Assembly (NCBI GenBank): GCA_965246995.1
Contig: OZ252008.1
Location: 1,736,001-1,800,000, forward strand
Source: VXRJ01 sp965246995
Lineage (GTDB): Bacteria > Acidobacteriota > Vicinamibacteria > Vicinamibacterales > UBA8438
Direction of reading: 5' to 3'
DNA length: 64,000 nucleotides
The notes beneath the pieces are model-generated. The model made no database searches, had not been told where the DNA came from, and saw nothing but the letters and a program-made list of their open reading frames with translations. This document shows positions 51,119 to 59,621 of the stretch, one piece after another. The stretch's first letter is position 1, and each line of letters opens with the position of its first letter. The translations under genes were made by a program, and so were the position numbers.

Positions 51119-53395
51119 GTGTTGTTCGATGCTCGCCGGGTAGTCCTGTTCGTCGCGCTGGCCGCGTCGACCCTGGTTGCCGTTCCCGGCGTCACCGCCG
51201 CCGGGCAGGCGACATCGACAACGGCGGGGGAGCGCCCGGTCGCGCGCGCCTACCGGGTCGAGCAGGGGCCGGCGATCGACGGCGACATCCTGGGCGAGGA
51301 AGTCTGGACGGCGGCGAGTCCCGAAACCGGATTCCGCCAGAACACCCCGGACGAGGGAGAGCCGGCGTCGGAGCGCACCGAAGTGCGGATCGTCTACACC
51401 GACGACGTCATCTACTTCGGCGTGATCTGCTTCATCGCCGACCCTGCGACGATCGTTGTCTCGGACGCGCGGCGCGACTCGTCGCTGGTCGAGACCGACA
51501 GCTTCCAGATCGTGCTCGACACCTACCGGGACCTGCAGAACGGGTTTGTGTTCGGCACCAACCCGGCCGGGCTCGAGTACGACGGACAGCTCACCAACGA
51601 GGGGGAGGGCAGCGGCGGCATTGGCGGCGGCCTGGTGCAACGGTCGGGGAGTCAGCAGCAGCGCGGCTCGGGCGGCGGTTTCAACCTGAACTGGGACGGC
51701 GTCTGGCAGGTGGCCACGCAGGTGACCGACATTGGCTGGACGGCCGAGTTCGCGATTCCGTTCCGGACGTTGCGCTACGCGTCGGGCGCCACGCAGACGT
51801 GGGGGATCAATTTCCAGCGCAACATCCGCCATCGGAACGAGCAGTCGTACTGGGCGCCGCTGCCTCGCCAGTTCAACCTGAACCGGCTGTCGCTGGCCGG
51901 CGAGCTGCGGGGGCTGGAGGTGCCGCCGCCGCGGAATCTCCAGTTGAACCCCTACTTGCTCGGCAAGACGCTCCGCCGCGAAGCAGATACCGAGGCCGCG
52001 CGGCTCGGCGAAGTCGGCGCGGACCTGAAGTACAGCGTGACCCCGAGCGTCACGCTCGATCTGACCTACAACACTGATTTCGCGCAGGTCGAGGTGGACG
52101 ATCAGCAGATCAACCTCGACCGGTTCAACCTGTTCTTCCCGGAAAAGCGGCCGTTCTTCCTGGAAAACGCCGGGCTCTTCTCCGTGGGGCAGCCCGGCGA
52201 GCTGGAGCTGTTCTTCAGCCGGCGCATCGGGATTGGGGACGACGGTGTGCAGATCCCGATCCGGGGCGGCGGCCGCCTGACCGGCCAGGTTGGGGCCAAC
52301 ACCCACATCGGCGTGCTGAACATGCAGACCGCGCCGGTCGCCTCGAGTGAGACGCCATCGAACAACTACACGGTGGCCCGTATCCGGCAGGACCTCCCGA
52401 ACCGGTCGAACCTGGGCGCGATAGTCGTGAACCGCAGCGCCACCGGCGAGTTCGCCGGCGCCAACGACGTTAATCGGAGCTACGCAGTGGACGGGCGGTG
52501 GGGAATCGGGGAAACGGTGACGCTGTCGGGGTTTGCGGCCGGCACCGACACGCCCGGCGTGACGGGAGAAACCCATGCGTACAACTTCGCCGCCAGCTAT
52601 GAGTCCGAGCGGTATCGCTACGGCGGCGGCTTAACCGAGGTCGCGCCCGGGTTCAATCCCGAGGCCGGCTTCTACTCCCGGCGGGGCTATCGCCGTGTCG
52701 ACGGCGCCTTTCGCACCGCGTTCCGTCCCGAGAACTCGATCGGATTCCACGAGTGGACGCCGCACGCCGCCGTCTTCTTCATCCGGGATTCCGACACCGG
52801 CCAGGTCGAGTCGGACTGGATCCACCTCGACAACACGATGGAGTGGCGCAACGGCTTCTGGGCGAGCGCGGCGCTGAACCTGACGACCGAAGGGGTGTTC
52901 GAGCCGTTCGAGATCTACCCCGACGTCATCGTACCGGCCGACCGTTACGGCCACGCCGAGGCCCAGTTGCGATTCAGGACCGACCAGGGCGCTCCCCTCA
53001 GCCTCGAGTTCTTCTCGGTGTTCGGCGGATTCTTCGGCGGCCGGCGGTCAACCGTGAGCCCGCGGCTCAGCCTGCGTCTCGGCGAGCGGTTCAACACGCA
53101 GGTCTCCTGGGACCGCAACGACCTCAATCTGCCGGGCGGCGCGTTCGTTGTGAACCTGGCGCGCTTCCGGCTCAACTACTCGTTCACGACCCGCGTCTTC
53201 ATCCAGGCGCTGGTCCAATACAACGACCGCGAGCGGCTCTGGTCCTCCAACGTGCGCTTCGCGGTGTTGTCCGACGCTAACACCGGGTTCTTCATCGTCT
53301 ACGACGACATCGCGGGATTCGATCGGTTCAGTCACCCGGGGGCTGGGCGCAGCCTGACGGTGAAGTACAGCCACCTGTTCGACCTGCTGAACTGA
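51119..53395 (+). CDS. DUF5916 outer-membrane barrel protein with CBM9-like domain
   Basis: A 758-residue exported protein from GTG 51119 (signal peptide VVLFVALAASTLVAVPGVTAA). An N-terminal carbohydrate-binding family 9-like sandwich (residues about 40-220: AIDGDILGEEVWTAAS, VRIVYTDDVIYFGVICF, FQIVLDTYRDLQNGFVF) precedes the DUF5916 barrel-type domain (FFPEKRPFFLENAGLFS, LELFFSRRIGIG, then alternating amphipathic strands to the end). Such proteins are frequent in Acidobacteriota and Bacteroidota. A role in binding or uptake of polysaccharide-like material is inferred. Confidence 0.82.
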   Translation: MLFDARRVVLFVALAASTLVAVPGVTAAGQATSTTAGERPVARAYRVEQGPAIDGDILGEEVWTAASPETGFRQNTPDEGEPASERTEVRIVYTDDVIYFGVICFIADPATIVVSDARRDSSLVETDSFQIVLDTYRDLQNGFVFGTNPAGLEYDGQLTNEGEGSGGIGGGLVQRSGSQQQRGSGGGFNLNWDGVWQVATQVTDIGWTAEFAIPFRTLRYASGATQTWGINFQRNIRHRNEQSYWAPLPRQFNLNRLSLAGELRGLEVPPPRNLQLNPYLLGKTLRREADTEAARLGEVGADLKYSVTPSVTLDLTYNTDFAQVEVDDQQINLDRFNLFFPEKRPFFLENAGLFSVGQPGELELFFSRRIGIGDDGVQIPIRGGGRLTGQVGANTHIGVLNMQTAPVASSETPSNNYTVARIRQDLPNRSNLGAIVVNRSATGEFAGANDVNRSYAVDGRWGIGETVTLSGFAAGTDTPGVTGETHAYNFAASYESERYRYGGGLTEVAPGFNPEAGFYSRRGYRRVDGAFRTAFRPENSIGFHEWTPHAAVFFIRDSDTGQVESDWIHLDNTMEWRNGFWASAALNLTTEGVFEPFEIYPDVIVPADRYGHAEAQLRFRTDQGAPLSLEFFSVFGGFFGGRRSTVSPRLSLRLGERFNTQVSWDRNDLNLPGGAFVVNLARFRLNYSFTTRVFIQALVQYNDRERLWSSNVRFAVLSDANTGFFIVYDDIAGFDRFSHPGAGRSLTVKYSHLFDLLN

Positions 53396-53433
53396 GTCGG
53401 TAGGGGTGCGGAGCGACCAGACCCCTGGAACCA

Positions 53434-53712
53434 TCAGCCGCCGAGAAGGGCGGCGGAGAGGATGCTGACGAGAGTCAGCATGGTGGCGACAAGGGTGCCG
53501 GTCAGCCAGAGGAACCGCCGGTCAATGGTGTCGAACCGTCGGTCGATGGCCTCGAACCGGCGGTCGAAGCGCTGCTCCATGGCCTCGAACCGACGGTCCA
53601 TCCGGTTGCCCAGCTCGGCGATCGCTTCGTGCAGCCCGTCGATCCGGCTTGCGTTCTCTGTCACCTTGTGCTCGACGGCGGTCAGTCTCTGCTCAACGGT
53701 CTTCACGGTCAC
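53434..53712 (-). CDS. Small coiled-coil protein with C-terminal membrane anchor
   Basis: A 92-residue protein from GTG 53712. The centre is a heptad coiled coil with repeated arginine-aspartate pattern (NRMDRRFEAMEQRFDRRFEAI and on), and the end is a membrane helix (FLWLTGTLVATMLTLVSILSAALL). This layout resembles hemolysin XhlA-like and similar small tail-anchored proteins. Function unknown. Confidence 0.65.
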   Translation of the reverse strand: MTVKTVEQRLTAVEHKVTENASRIDGLHEAIAELGNRMDRRFEAMEQRFDRRFEAIDRRFDTIDRRFLWLTGTLVATMLTLVSILSAALLGG

Positions 53713-53832
53713 CGCTGCCTCCTCAGTATAGGTCGGCGCGCGTTTCGCTCACAGCGCCGCGTTTCGGAGGTACCAGAAGCAAGAAGCGTGCCGTTCGTTC
53801 AGGGTTCGCCGCGTAGCCGCCGAGCATCGGCG

Positions 53833-54015
53833 GTCACCCCGCGCCGCGAGCTTCGCGGCGAGCTCGGCCTTGATGGTGATGAGTGAGAGCGTGTGTCCGA
53901 GCAAGTCATGCAGATCGCGACCTATCCGTTCACGCTCCGCGACGGTGGCGAGCCGCCGCACTTCGGCTTGCGAGAGCTTCAGCGCCGCCTCCTGACGGTC
54001 GAGCTCGTCGGAGTG
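53833..54015 (-). pseudogene. Sensor histidine kinase remnant, HisKA_3 dimerisation domain
   Basis: About 60 residues of a NarL/DesK-type kinase are readable: LATVAERERIGRDLHDLLGH (phospho-acceptor histidine in RDLHDLLGH) then LSLITIKAELAAKLAARGD. The ATP-binding domain and N-terminal sensor part are missing; upstream the frame runs into the antisense of the amidohydrolase gene and downstream it degenerates. Kinases of this class often sit beside ABC-2 exporter genes, which lie 2 kb away on the same strand (55967-57558), so this may be what is left of that operon. Confidence 0.7.
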
Positions 54016-54103
54016 GATGGTCGCTGCGCGGCGACGCCGGCAGCAGTCGCCGGTGCACCGTGAGAATCGCCCCACGCGCGGCGCGGGCCGGACTTCCCAG
54101 CAT

Positions 54104-55963
54104 CTAGCGAATCTCCACGTCATCCAGCTCGAAACCGAACTCGCCCAGCGGAGGGACCTGCGCCACGAAGGCCAGGCCGCCAATGAGGCCGGGTGTCGCG
54201 GTCGGGAACTGCGCAAGTGGAATCTCGATCTGGCTCCACTCCGTGGATGCGGTGAACGGCATGCTGGGAGGCACGGTCGCACCCACGTCGGCACCGAACA
54301 GCATCACGACATAGGTTCGGCCGTCGCCGCGCGCGCGGAAACGCAGTGTCTCGCGGTCCGAGAAGTCAACCGGCTGCATTGGCTGCGCACCCGGGAAGTA
54401 GATGGCGCCGGCCCACGGAAACGCGAACCCGCGCGCGACCTCGCCTTCGACCCGTGACGCCCCGTTCTCGACGGACAGCCGGGCGGTGGACGATCCGCCC
54501 TGCATTCGGTCCGATGTCACCTGCCAGCCGAAGCCGAAGCTGGCGCCGACGCCATTCTCAAAGTCGGCGATCAATGTCGTTTCGGGCGTGGCCGAGGCCG
54601 CCACCGCCGTCTGCTGCGATTCCTGATCCACATGGCTGCGGTCTACCGGGTAGCCGTCCTTCCAGACGGCAACCATGCGAGTGCTCAGTGAAAGGTCGCT
54701 CTCGAGGTCGCCGTCGACCAGAACCAGATCGGCGATCCGGCCCTCGCCGATGCGTCCGCGATCGTCGATCCCGAACGCGTCGGCCCCGGTCGCGGTAGCC
54801 GCCGAGAGCGCCTCGGCGCCGCTCAACCCGGCGCGCATCAGAAGCCGCAGCTCCCCGTGCATGGAGACGCCGGAGGCAGTGCCCGGGTTGGGAGCGTCAG
54901 TTCCCGCAATCAGCCGCACGCCGGCCGCGCGCAGGCGCCGCACGTTCTCCATCGCCACGTCGTCCGTGTTCGAGGTCGTCTCGGTGTCGCCGCCGGTGAA
55001 ACGGTTGGCCAGCGTCTGGCGCTGCATGAACGACAGGGGCGTGTCTCCGGCGGTCTCCAGCAGTTCCGGCCCCGTCGAATCACCGCCCATCGACGCCGTC
55101 ACCGACAGCGTCGGGACGACGAAGACGCCCGCATCGGCGATACGCACGGCCTGGGCGTCGTCGATGAGCGCGTCGCGCCAGACGTGCACGAGCCCGTCGG
55201 CGCCGAGTGCGACCGCCTCCAGCGCATGCTCCAGCGTGCTCACGTGTACGACGGCGCGCAGGCCCTCGTCATGGGCGGCCGCGATGAGGGCCCCAATGGT
55301 GTCGCGGTCGAGCGTGGCGATGTCCCTACCGAAGGTGCTGCCGTCCTCGTGCACGATCTTGATCCAGTCCGAGCCCTCGGCCTTGCGCGCCCGCACCCAG
55401 GCAAGCGCATCGACCGGACCGCCCACGGTTTCCACCGGAGTTCCGTACTGGGTGCCGTGGCCCCCGTCGGCGGTGGCCAGCATCCCGGCGGAGAAGAGGT
55501 CGGCCTCGTCGCCACGAGCCAGGGTGTCGCGGGCCGCCCGCTTCGAAGTCGCGAGCTGCGGGTCGGTGAACTGATCGAGGACGGTGGTGATCCCGAAGCG
55601 CACGGCATCGTTCAGCGTGCCGCCGAACGTGTGCACGTGACCGTCGATGAGCCCCGGCACGAGCGTCCGCCCCCGGCCGTCGACGCGAGCGAGATCCGCT
55701 GGCAGGTCCAGTCCCTGACCGACGCTCCGGATACGGCTGTCCTCCACCCACACATCCTGTTCCGACCGGAAAGCCTCGCCGTCGAAGACCTTCACGCCGA
55801 CGATCGCAAAGCTGATCTCGGGCGGCGCGTCGTCCGCCGCTTCGGCAACCACCGGGGGCGCCGGTTCGGGCAGCGCCATGAGCACGCTCACGAACACGGC
55901 GAGCATCGCGGCCAGGTACGTCAGGGTGCGCGTTACGGTTCGCTGCGCTCCAGGCATCTCCAC
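54104..55963 (-). CDS. Exported amidohydrolase fused to CIA30-like domain
   Basis: A 619-residue exported protein. N-terminal hydrophobic segment (LTYLAAMLAVFVSVLMALPE) is a signal peptide. The amidohydrolase barrel has the metal site GLIDGHVHTFG (HxH), KIVHEDGS, HVSTLEHA and GTDAPNPG (aspartate). After residue about 470 a CIA30-like jelly-roll follows (LIADFENGVGASFGFGWQV, TEWSQIEIPLAQF, GEFGFELDDVEI). The first domain resembles imidazolonepropionase-related hydrolases; substrate unknown. The gene starts three bases after the ABC permease stop, so it is probably transcribed with the transporter. Confidence 0.88.
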   Translation of the reverse strand: MEMPGAQRTVTRTLTYLAAMLAVFVSVLMALPEPAPPVVAEAADDAPPEISFAIVGVKVFDGEAFRSEQDVWVEDSRIRSVGQGLDLPADLARVDGRGRTLVPGLIDGHVHTFGGTLNDAVRFGITTVLDQFTDPQLATSKRAARDTLARGDEADLFSAGMLATADGGHGTQYGTPVETVGGPVDALAWVRARKAEGSDWIKIVHEDGSTFGRDIATLDRDTIGALIAAAHDEGLRAVVHVSTLEHALEAVALGADGLVHVWRDALIDDAQAVRIADAGVFVVPTLSVTASMGGDSTGPELLETAGDTPLSFMQRQTLANRFTGGDTETTSNTDDVAMENVRRLRAAGVRLIAGTDAPNPGTASGVSMHGELRLLMRAGLSGAEALSAATATGADAFGIDDRGRIGEGRIADLVLVDGDLESDLSLSTRMVAVWKDGYPVDRSHVDQESQQTAVAASATPETTLIADFENGVGASFGFGWQVTSDRMQGGSSTARLSVENGASRVEGEVARGFAFPWAGAIYFPGAQPMQPVDFSDRETLRFRARGDGRTYVVMLFGADVGATVPPSMPFTASTEWSQIEIPLAQFPTATPGLIGGLAFVAQVPPLGEFGFELDDVEIR

Positions 55964-55966
55964 CCC

Positions 55967-56749
55967 TTACTGCTGGCTGACGCGCCGGAACCCGACGGCC
56001 GCGACTATGAGAGAGACGACCGTGAAGATGCCGACTATCAACACGTGGACCCCGGCCGACCCGCCCTCATCCATGTTGATCACCTTCAGCGCGAGCTGCG
56101 CCTGGTGGTAGGCGGGAAAGACGATGGCCACGTTCTGCAGGAACGACGGCAAGAGGGCAATCGGCATCCACAGGCCGGACAGGAACGCCATGGGCAGATA
56201 GACGAGATTCACGATGGCGATGGCGGACTGGGCCTTCACCCAGGCCCCGATTGCCAGGCCGAGGGCGCAGAATGGAATCACGCCCGACAGCACGACGCCA
56301 GCCAGCGTAAACCACTGCCACCGGTACAGCGTCACGTCCGCCGCGTATGCCCCGAGCAGGAACAGACCGGTCACGATGACTATGCCGAAGACGAGCGCCG
56401 CTGCCACCCGCGCCACCAGGTAGGCGGCCGCCGGCATAGGCGTGGTCTGCTTCAACAGGAGTGCGCCGCTGTCACGTTCGTTCGCGAATCCAACCCCGAA
56501 CCCGAACAGGGAGGGCCCGATGAGTCCGAACACCCCGTAGGTGGCCAGCAGGTAGGTTGGCGCGGTCGGCGAGAAGCTCATCACCACGCCGAAGAAGAGG
56601 TAGAACATCAGTGGGAACACCAGCGTCGGTATGGTGAACCCCGGCGTTCGCGCCATAGTCAGGAACTGGGCACGCGCCTCCAGCACATAGATGGACGCGC
56701 GACGGGCGGGTCGGAGACGGAGCATGTCGGCGCTTGTCGCTTCCATCAC
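55967..56749 (-). CDS. ABC-2 type transporter permease
   Basis: A 260-residue membrane protein with six hydrophobic segments and the ABC-2 pattern FANERDSGALLLKQTTPMP plus YLPMAFLSGLWMPIALLP. It would form the channel of an ABC exporter with the ATPase encoded upstream; the two genes overlap by ATGA (56746-56749). Substrate (lipid, drug or antibiotic) cannot be told. It appears intact although its ATPase partner is truncated. Confidence 0.85.
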   Translation of the reverse strand: MMEATSADMLRLRPARRASIYVLEARAQFLTMARTPGFTIPTLVFPLMFYLFFGVVMSFSPTAPTYLLATYGVFGLIGPSLFGFGVGFANERDSGALLLKQTTPMPAAAYLVARVAAALVFGIVIVTGLFLLGAYAADVTLYRWQWFTLAGVVLSGVIPFCALGLAIGAWVKAQSAIAIVNLVYLPMAFLSGLWMPIALLPSFLQNVAIVFPAYHQAQLALKVINMDEGGSAGVHVLIVGIFTVVSLIVAAVGFRRVSQQ

Positions 56750-57558
56750 GCCGCCTCCGGGCGTTCGCCGTCGCGGACCAGGGTGAGGAAGGCGTCCTCG
56801 AGCCGGGCCCCCGTCACGTGCAGGTCGCGCAGGTCGGGATCCAGCGCGAGCAGGGTACGCAGCACGTCCTCGGGCCGCATGGTCAGGATCTCCAGGTGCT
56901 GGCCGCTGACCTCCACCCGAGCCACGCCGGGCAGGGCTGCCACTTCTGCGGGGCTGACGGACGTGATGCAGCGGACGCGCCGATCAGCGCTACGTGACTT
57001 GATCTCGGCCGGCGTCCCTTCGGCGACGACCCGCCCCCGGTGGATGACCGCGATCCGGTCCGCGAGCGCGTCCGCCTCCTCCAGGTAGTGCGTGGTGAGC
57101 ACCGCGGTGCGGCCGGCCGCCTTCAGCTCCCGGATCTCATTCCACAGGCTCCGGCGCGCCTCGACGTCGAGCCCGGTCGTCGGCTCGTCGAGAAAGACCA
57201 GCTCCGGGTCGCCGGCGAGGGCAAGCGCGAACATCACCCGCTGCTTCTGGCCGCCGGAGAGCCGGCCGTAACGCCGGTCGCCCAGAGCCTCGAGACCAGC
57301 CATCGTCAGCAGTCTGGAAACCGGCAGCGGAGCGGCGTAGTAGCTGGAGAACAGCTCGAGGTGCTCGGCGACGGTGAGCGTGTCGGGAACGCCGGAGACC
57401 TGCAGCATTGCGCCGCGGCGCATCCGGACCGCGCTGGCGCCCGGTTCACGCCCGAACACCTGCACCATGCCATCCTGCACGGGCAGAGTCCCGAGCAGGA
57501 GACCTATCGCGGTGGTCTTGCCGGCGCCGTTCGGCCCGAGGACGGCCAGCTCCAGCAA
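56746..57558 (-). pseudogene. ABC transporter ATP-binding protein, 5'-truncated
   Basis: Open frame from TTG 57558 encoding 270 residues: Walker A GPNGAGKTT (9-17), Q-loop region, signature RLSGGQKQRVMFALAL, Walker B LVFLDEPTTGLD, and the H-loop TTHYLEEAD. The roughly 28 residues that normally precede Walker A (first strands and the A-loop aromatic residue) are missing: an in-frame TGA lies at 57562-57564, and upstream sequence is not ABC-like. Either a truncation reaching about 57560, or an older start lost by a small rearrangement beside the hairpin at 57575-57594. Confidence 0.75.
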
Positions 57559-57574
57559 GCGTCATGACGATGCG

Positions 57575-57594
57575 ACCCGGGTTCGATCCCGGGT
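57575..57594. repeat. Perfect 7-bp-stem hairpin near the truncated ABC gene
   Basis: ACCCGGG (57575-57581), loop TTCGAT, CCCGGGT (57588-57594) lies between the divergent ABC and gamma-glutamyltransferase genes. It looks like the T-arm of a tRNA, but the loop has six bases where tRNA needs seven, and the rest of a tRNA is absent. It may be a regulatory palindrome or scar of a rearrangement. Confidence 0.6.
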
Positions 57595-57711
57595 AGTGCA
57601 GGTCGTCACCGCCGTACCGTGACGAATGTCAGGGCGCAGTGAGTTCGGGCTCCGGCCAAGTGCCACCGTGCCATAATCGCGCCTGACGCCACAATCGGAT
57701 TGGAGGCCACG

Positions 57712-59565
57712 ATGCCGAACCGCGCACGATGCCACTTGCCAACCGCCTGCTTGCTGGTCGCGCTAGCTCTGGCGCTCGCTTCCGCGTCCCTGCAGGCCCA
57801 GCGGCCAGCCGTGTCCGGCCGCACGGCCGGTGTCTCCACCGGGCATCCGCTCGCGACCGCCGCCGCCTTCGAATCGCTGGTGCAAGGCGGCAATGCGTTC
57901 GACGCGGGTGTGACGGCGATGCTCGTCGGCGGCGTCGTCGAGCAGGACCTCTACGGGTTGGGCGGCGAGTCACTGGTCCTGGTCTACCCGGCCGCAGAGG
58001 GCGAGGTCACGTCCATCGTCGGCCAGGGCTGGGCGCCGAAGGGCGCCAGCATCGAGTGGTACCGGGAGCGCGATCGGGACCTCAATGGCCAGGGGCTGGA
58101 TCCCGGCGTCGTGCCAGGCGCGCTGCACGGCGCGCTCACGGTGCTCGAGCGCTGGGGCACCATGACGTTTGAGCAGGTGGCGGCACGCGCCATCGACTAC
58201 GCCGAGCACGGGTTTCCGTTGCGGCCGCTCACCGCCCGGGCCATCGAGGAGAACGTCGACTTTCTGAAGGAGTGGCCGGAGAACCGGCGCTTCTGGCTGA
58301 AGCCCGACGGCTCGCCCTACACGGCGGGGGAGACGATCGCCCTTCCCGCGCTGGCTGGGACGCTCCGGAAGATGGTCGAGGCGGAACGGGACCACGCACA
58401 TCTCGGGCGGGCCGGCGCCATCGCCGCGGCCCGGGACCGGTTCTACAAGGGCGACATCGCGGCGGAGATGGTCGCCTTCCTGCAGGAGCACGGCGCGCCG
58501 TTCGACATGAGCGATTTCGCCGAGTTCTACTCCCGCATCGAAGCACCGAGCCGCACCGACTACCGCGGCTACACCATCTACAAGCACGGGTTCAACAGTC
58601 AGGGGCCGGTGCTGCTGCAGACGCTGAACATCCTCGAGAACTTCGATCTGCAGGCGATGGGACACAACAGCGCCGACTACGTCCACACCGTGGTCGAGGC
58701 CATGAAGCTGGCCTACGCGGACCGGGACACCTACTACGCGGACCCCGAGTTCGTCGACGTGCCGGCCGCGGGGCTCCTGTCGAAGGCCTACGCCGGGAAG
58801 CGAGCGGGGGAGATCAATGCCAGGCACGCCTCCGTCGCGTTCCGCGCCGGGGACCCGTTGCCGCACGATCCCCACGTGGACACGTGGCCCTATTGGGTGG
58901 CTGACATCGAGGATGGCGAGGCAGCGAGCGACGCGGACGGTTCGTTCGTGCCGTCGGCGGGCGGGCTGAAGGACACGACGCACATCGCCATCATCGACGG
59001 GGACGGGAACGTCTTCGACGCCACGCCGAGCGGCGGGTGGATCCGCGGCGCGATCATCCTGGGCGGCACCGGCATCGGGCTCAGCACACGCGGCGAGCAG
59101 TTCTGGCTCGACCCGGAGCGGGCCAATCAGATCCGTCCCCGCGCCCGCCCGCGCTACACGCTGACGCCAAGCATCATCTTCCGCGACGGGGAGCCGTTCC
59201 TGGCCATCGGCACGCCGGGGGGCGACAACCAGGATCAGACCATCCTGCAGACGTTCCTGAATATCGTCGAGTTCGGGCCGGACTGGTACCCGAATCTGCA
59301 CGATGCGCTCGCGTGGCCGCGGGTCCGGACGCAACACCTGCACGGCTCCTTCTGGCCGCACGCGGCCGGCTTCAACCGGTTGGACGTCGAAGCGGACATC
59401 CCTCCGGAGGTGAAGGATGAGCTGCGGCAGCGGGGACACCAAATCAACGAAGTGCCCCCGTTCGGGGTGTCCGGATGCGCGACGGCGGTGATGATCGACC
59501 CGGCCACGGGCAACCGGTTGGCCGCGGCCGACCCGCGGCGCGACTGCTACGCGCTGGCCTACTGA
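57712..59565 (+). CDS. ggt: Gamma-glutamyltransferase
   Basis: A 617-residue exported enzyme from ATG 57712 (GGAGG 5-9 bases upstream). Signal peptide: CLLVALALALASASLQAQ. It is an autoprocessing N-terminal nucleophile hydrolase: the cleavage and catalytic threonine is T422 in KDTTHIAIIDGDGN. Other features are GNAFDAGVTAMLVGGVVEQDLYGLGGE near the start and LAIGTPGGDNQDQTI near the end. It cleaves the gamma-glutamyl bond of glutathione and related peptides in the periplasm. Full length is normal (about 580-620). Confidence 0.92.
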   Translation: MPNRARCHLPTACLLVALALALASASLQAQRPAVSGRTAGVSTGHPLATAAAFESLVQGGNAFDAGVTAMLVGGVVEQDLYGLGGESLVLVYPAAEGEVTSIVGQGWAPKGASIEWYRERDRDLNGQGLDPGVVPGALHGALTVLERWGTMTFEQVAARAIDYAEHGFPLRPLTARAIEENVDFLKEWPENRRFWLKPDGSPYTAGETIALPALAGTLRKMVEAERDHAHLGRAGAIAAARDRFYKGDIAAEMVAFLQEHGAPFDMSDFAEFYSRIEAPSRTDYRGYTIYKHGFNSQGPVLLQTLNILENFDLQAMGHNSADYVHTVVEAMKLAYADRDTYYADPEFVDVPAAGLLSKAYAGKRAGEINARHASVAFRAGDPLPHDPHVDTWPYWVADIEDGEAASDADGSFVPSAGGLKDTTHIAIIDGDGNVFDATPSGGWIRGAIILGGTGIGLSTRGEQFWLDPERANQIRPRARPRYTLTPSIIFRDGEPFLAIGTPGGDNQDQTILQTFLNIVEFGPDWYPNLHDALAWPRVRTQHLHGSFWPHAAGFNRLDVEADIPPEVKDELRQRGHQINEVPPFGVSGCATAVMIDPATGNRLAAADPRRDCYALAY

Positions 59566-59621
59566 CGTGGCGGGCGCCATCATCGCGGCGCTGGCCAACG
59601 GCTGAACGGCGTCTTGCGCGA

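Noticed and set aside
57575..57594. tRNA-like T-arm (CCCGGGTTCGATCCCGGG)
   Set aside because: The loop between perfect stems has six bases, tRNA T-loops have seven, and no acceptor, D or anticodon arm can be built around it.
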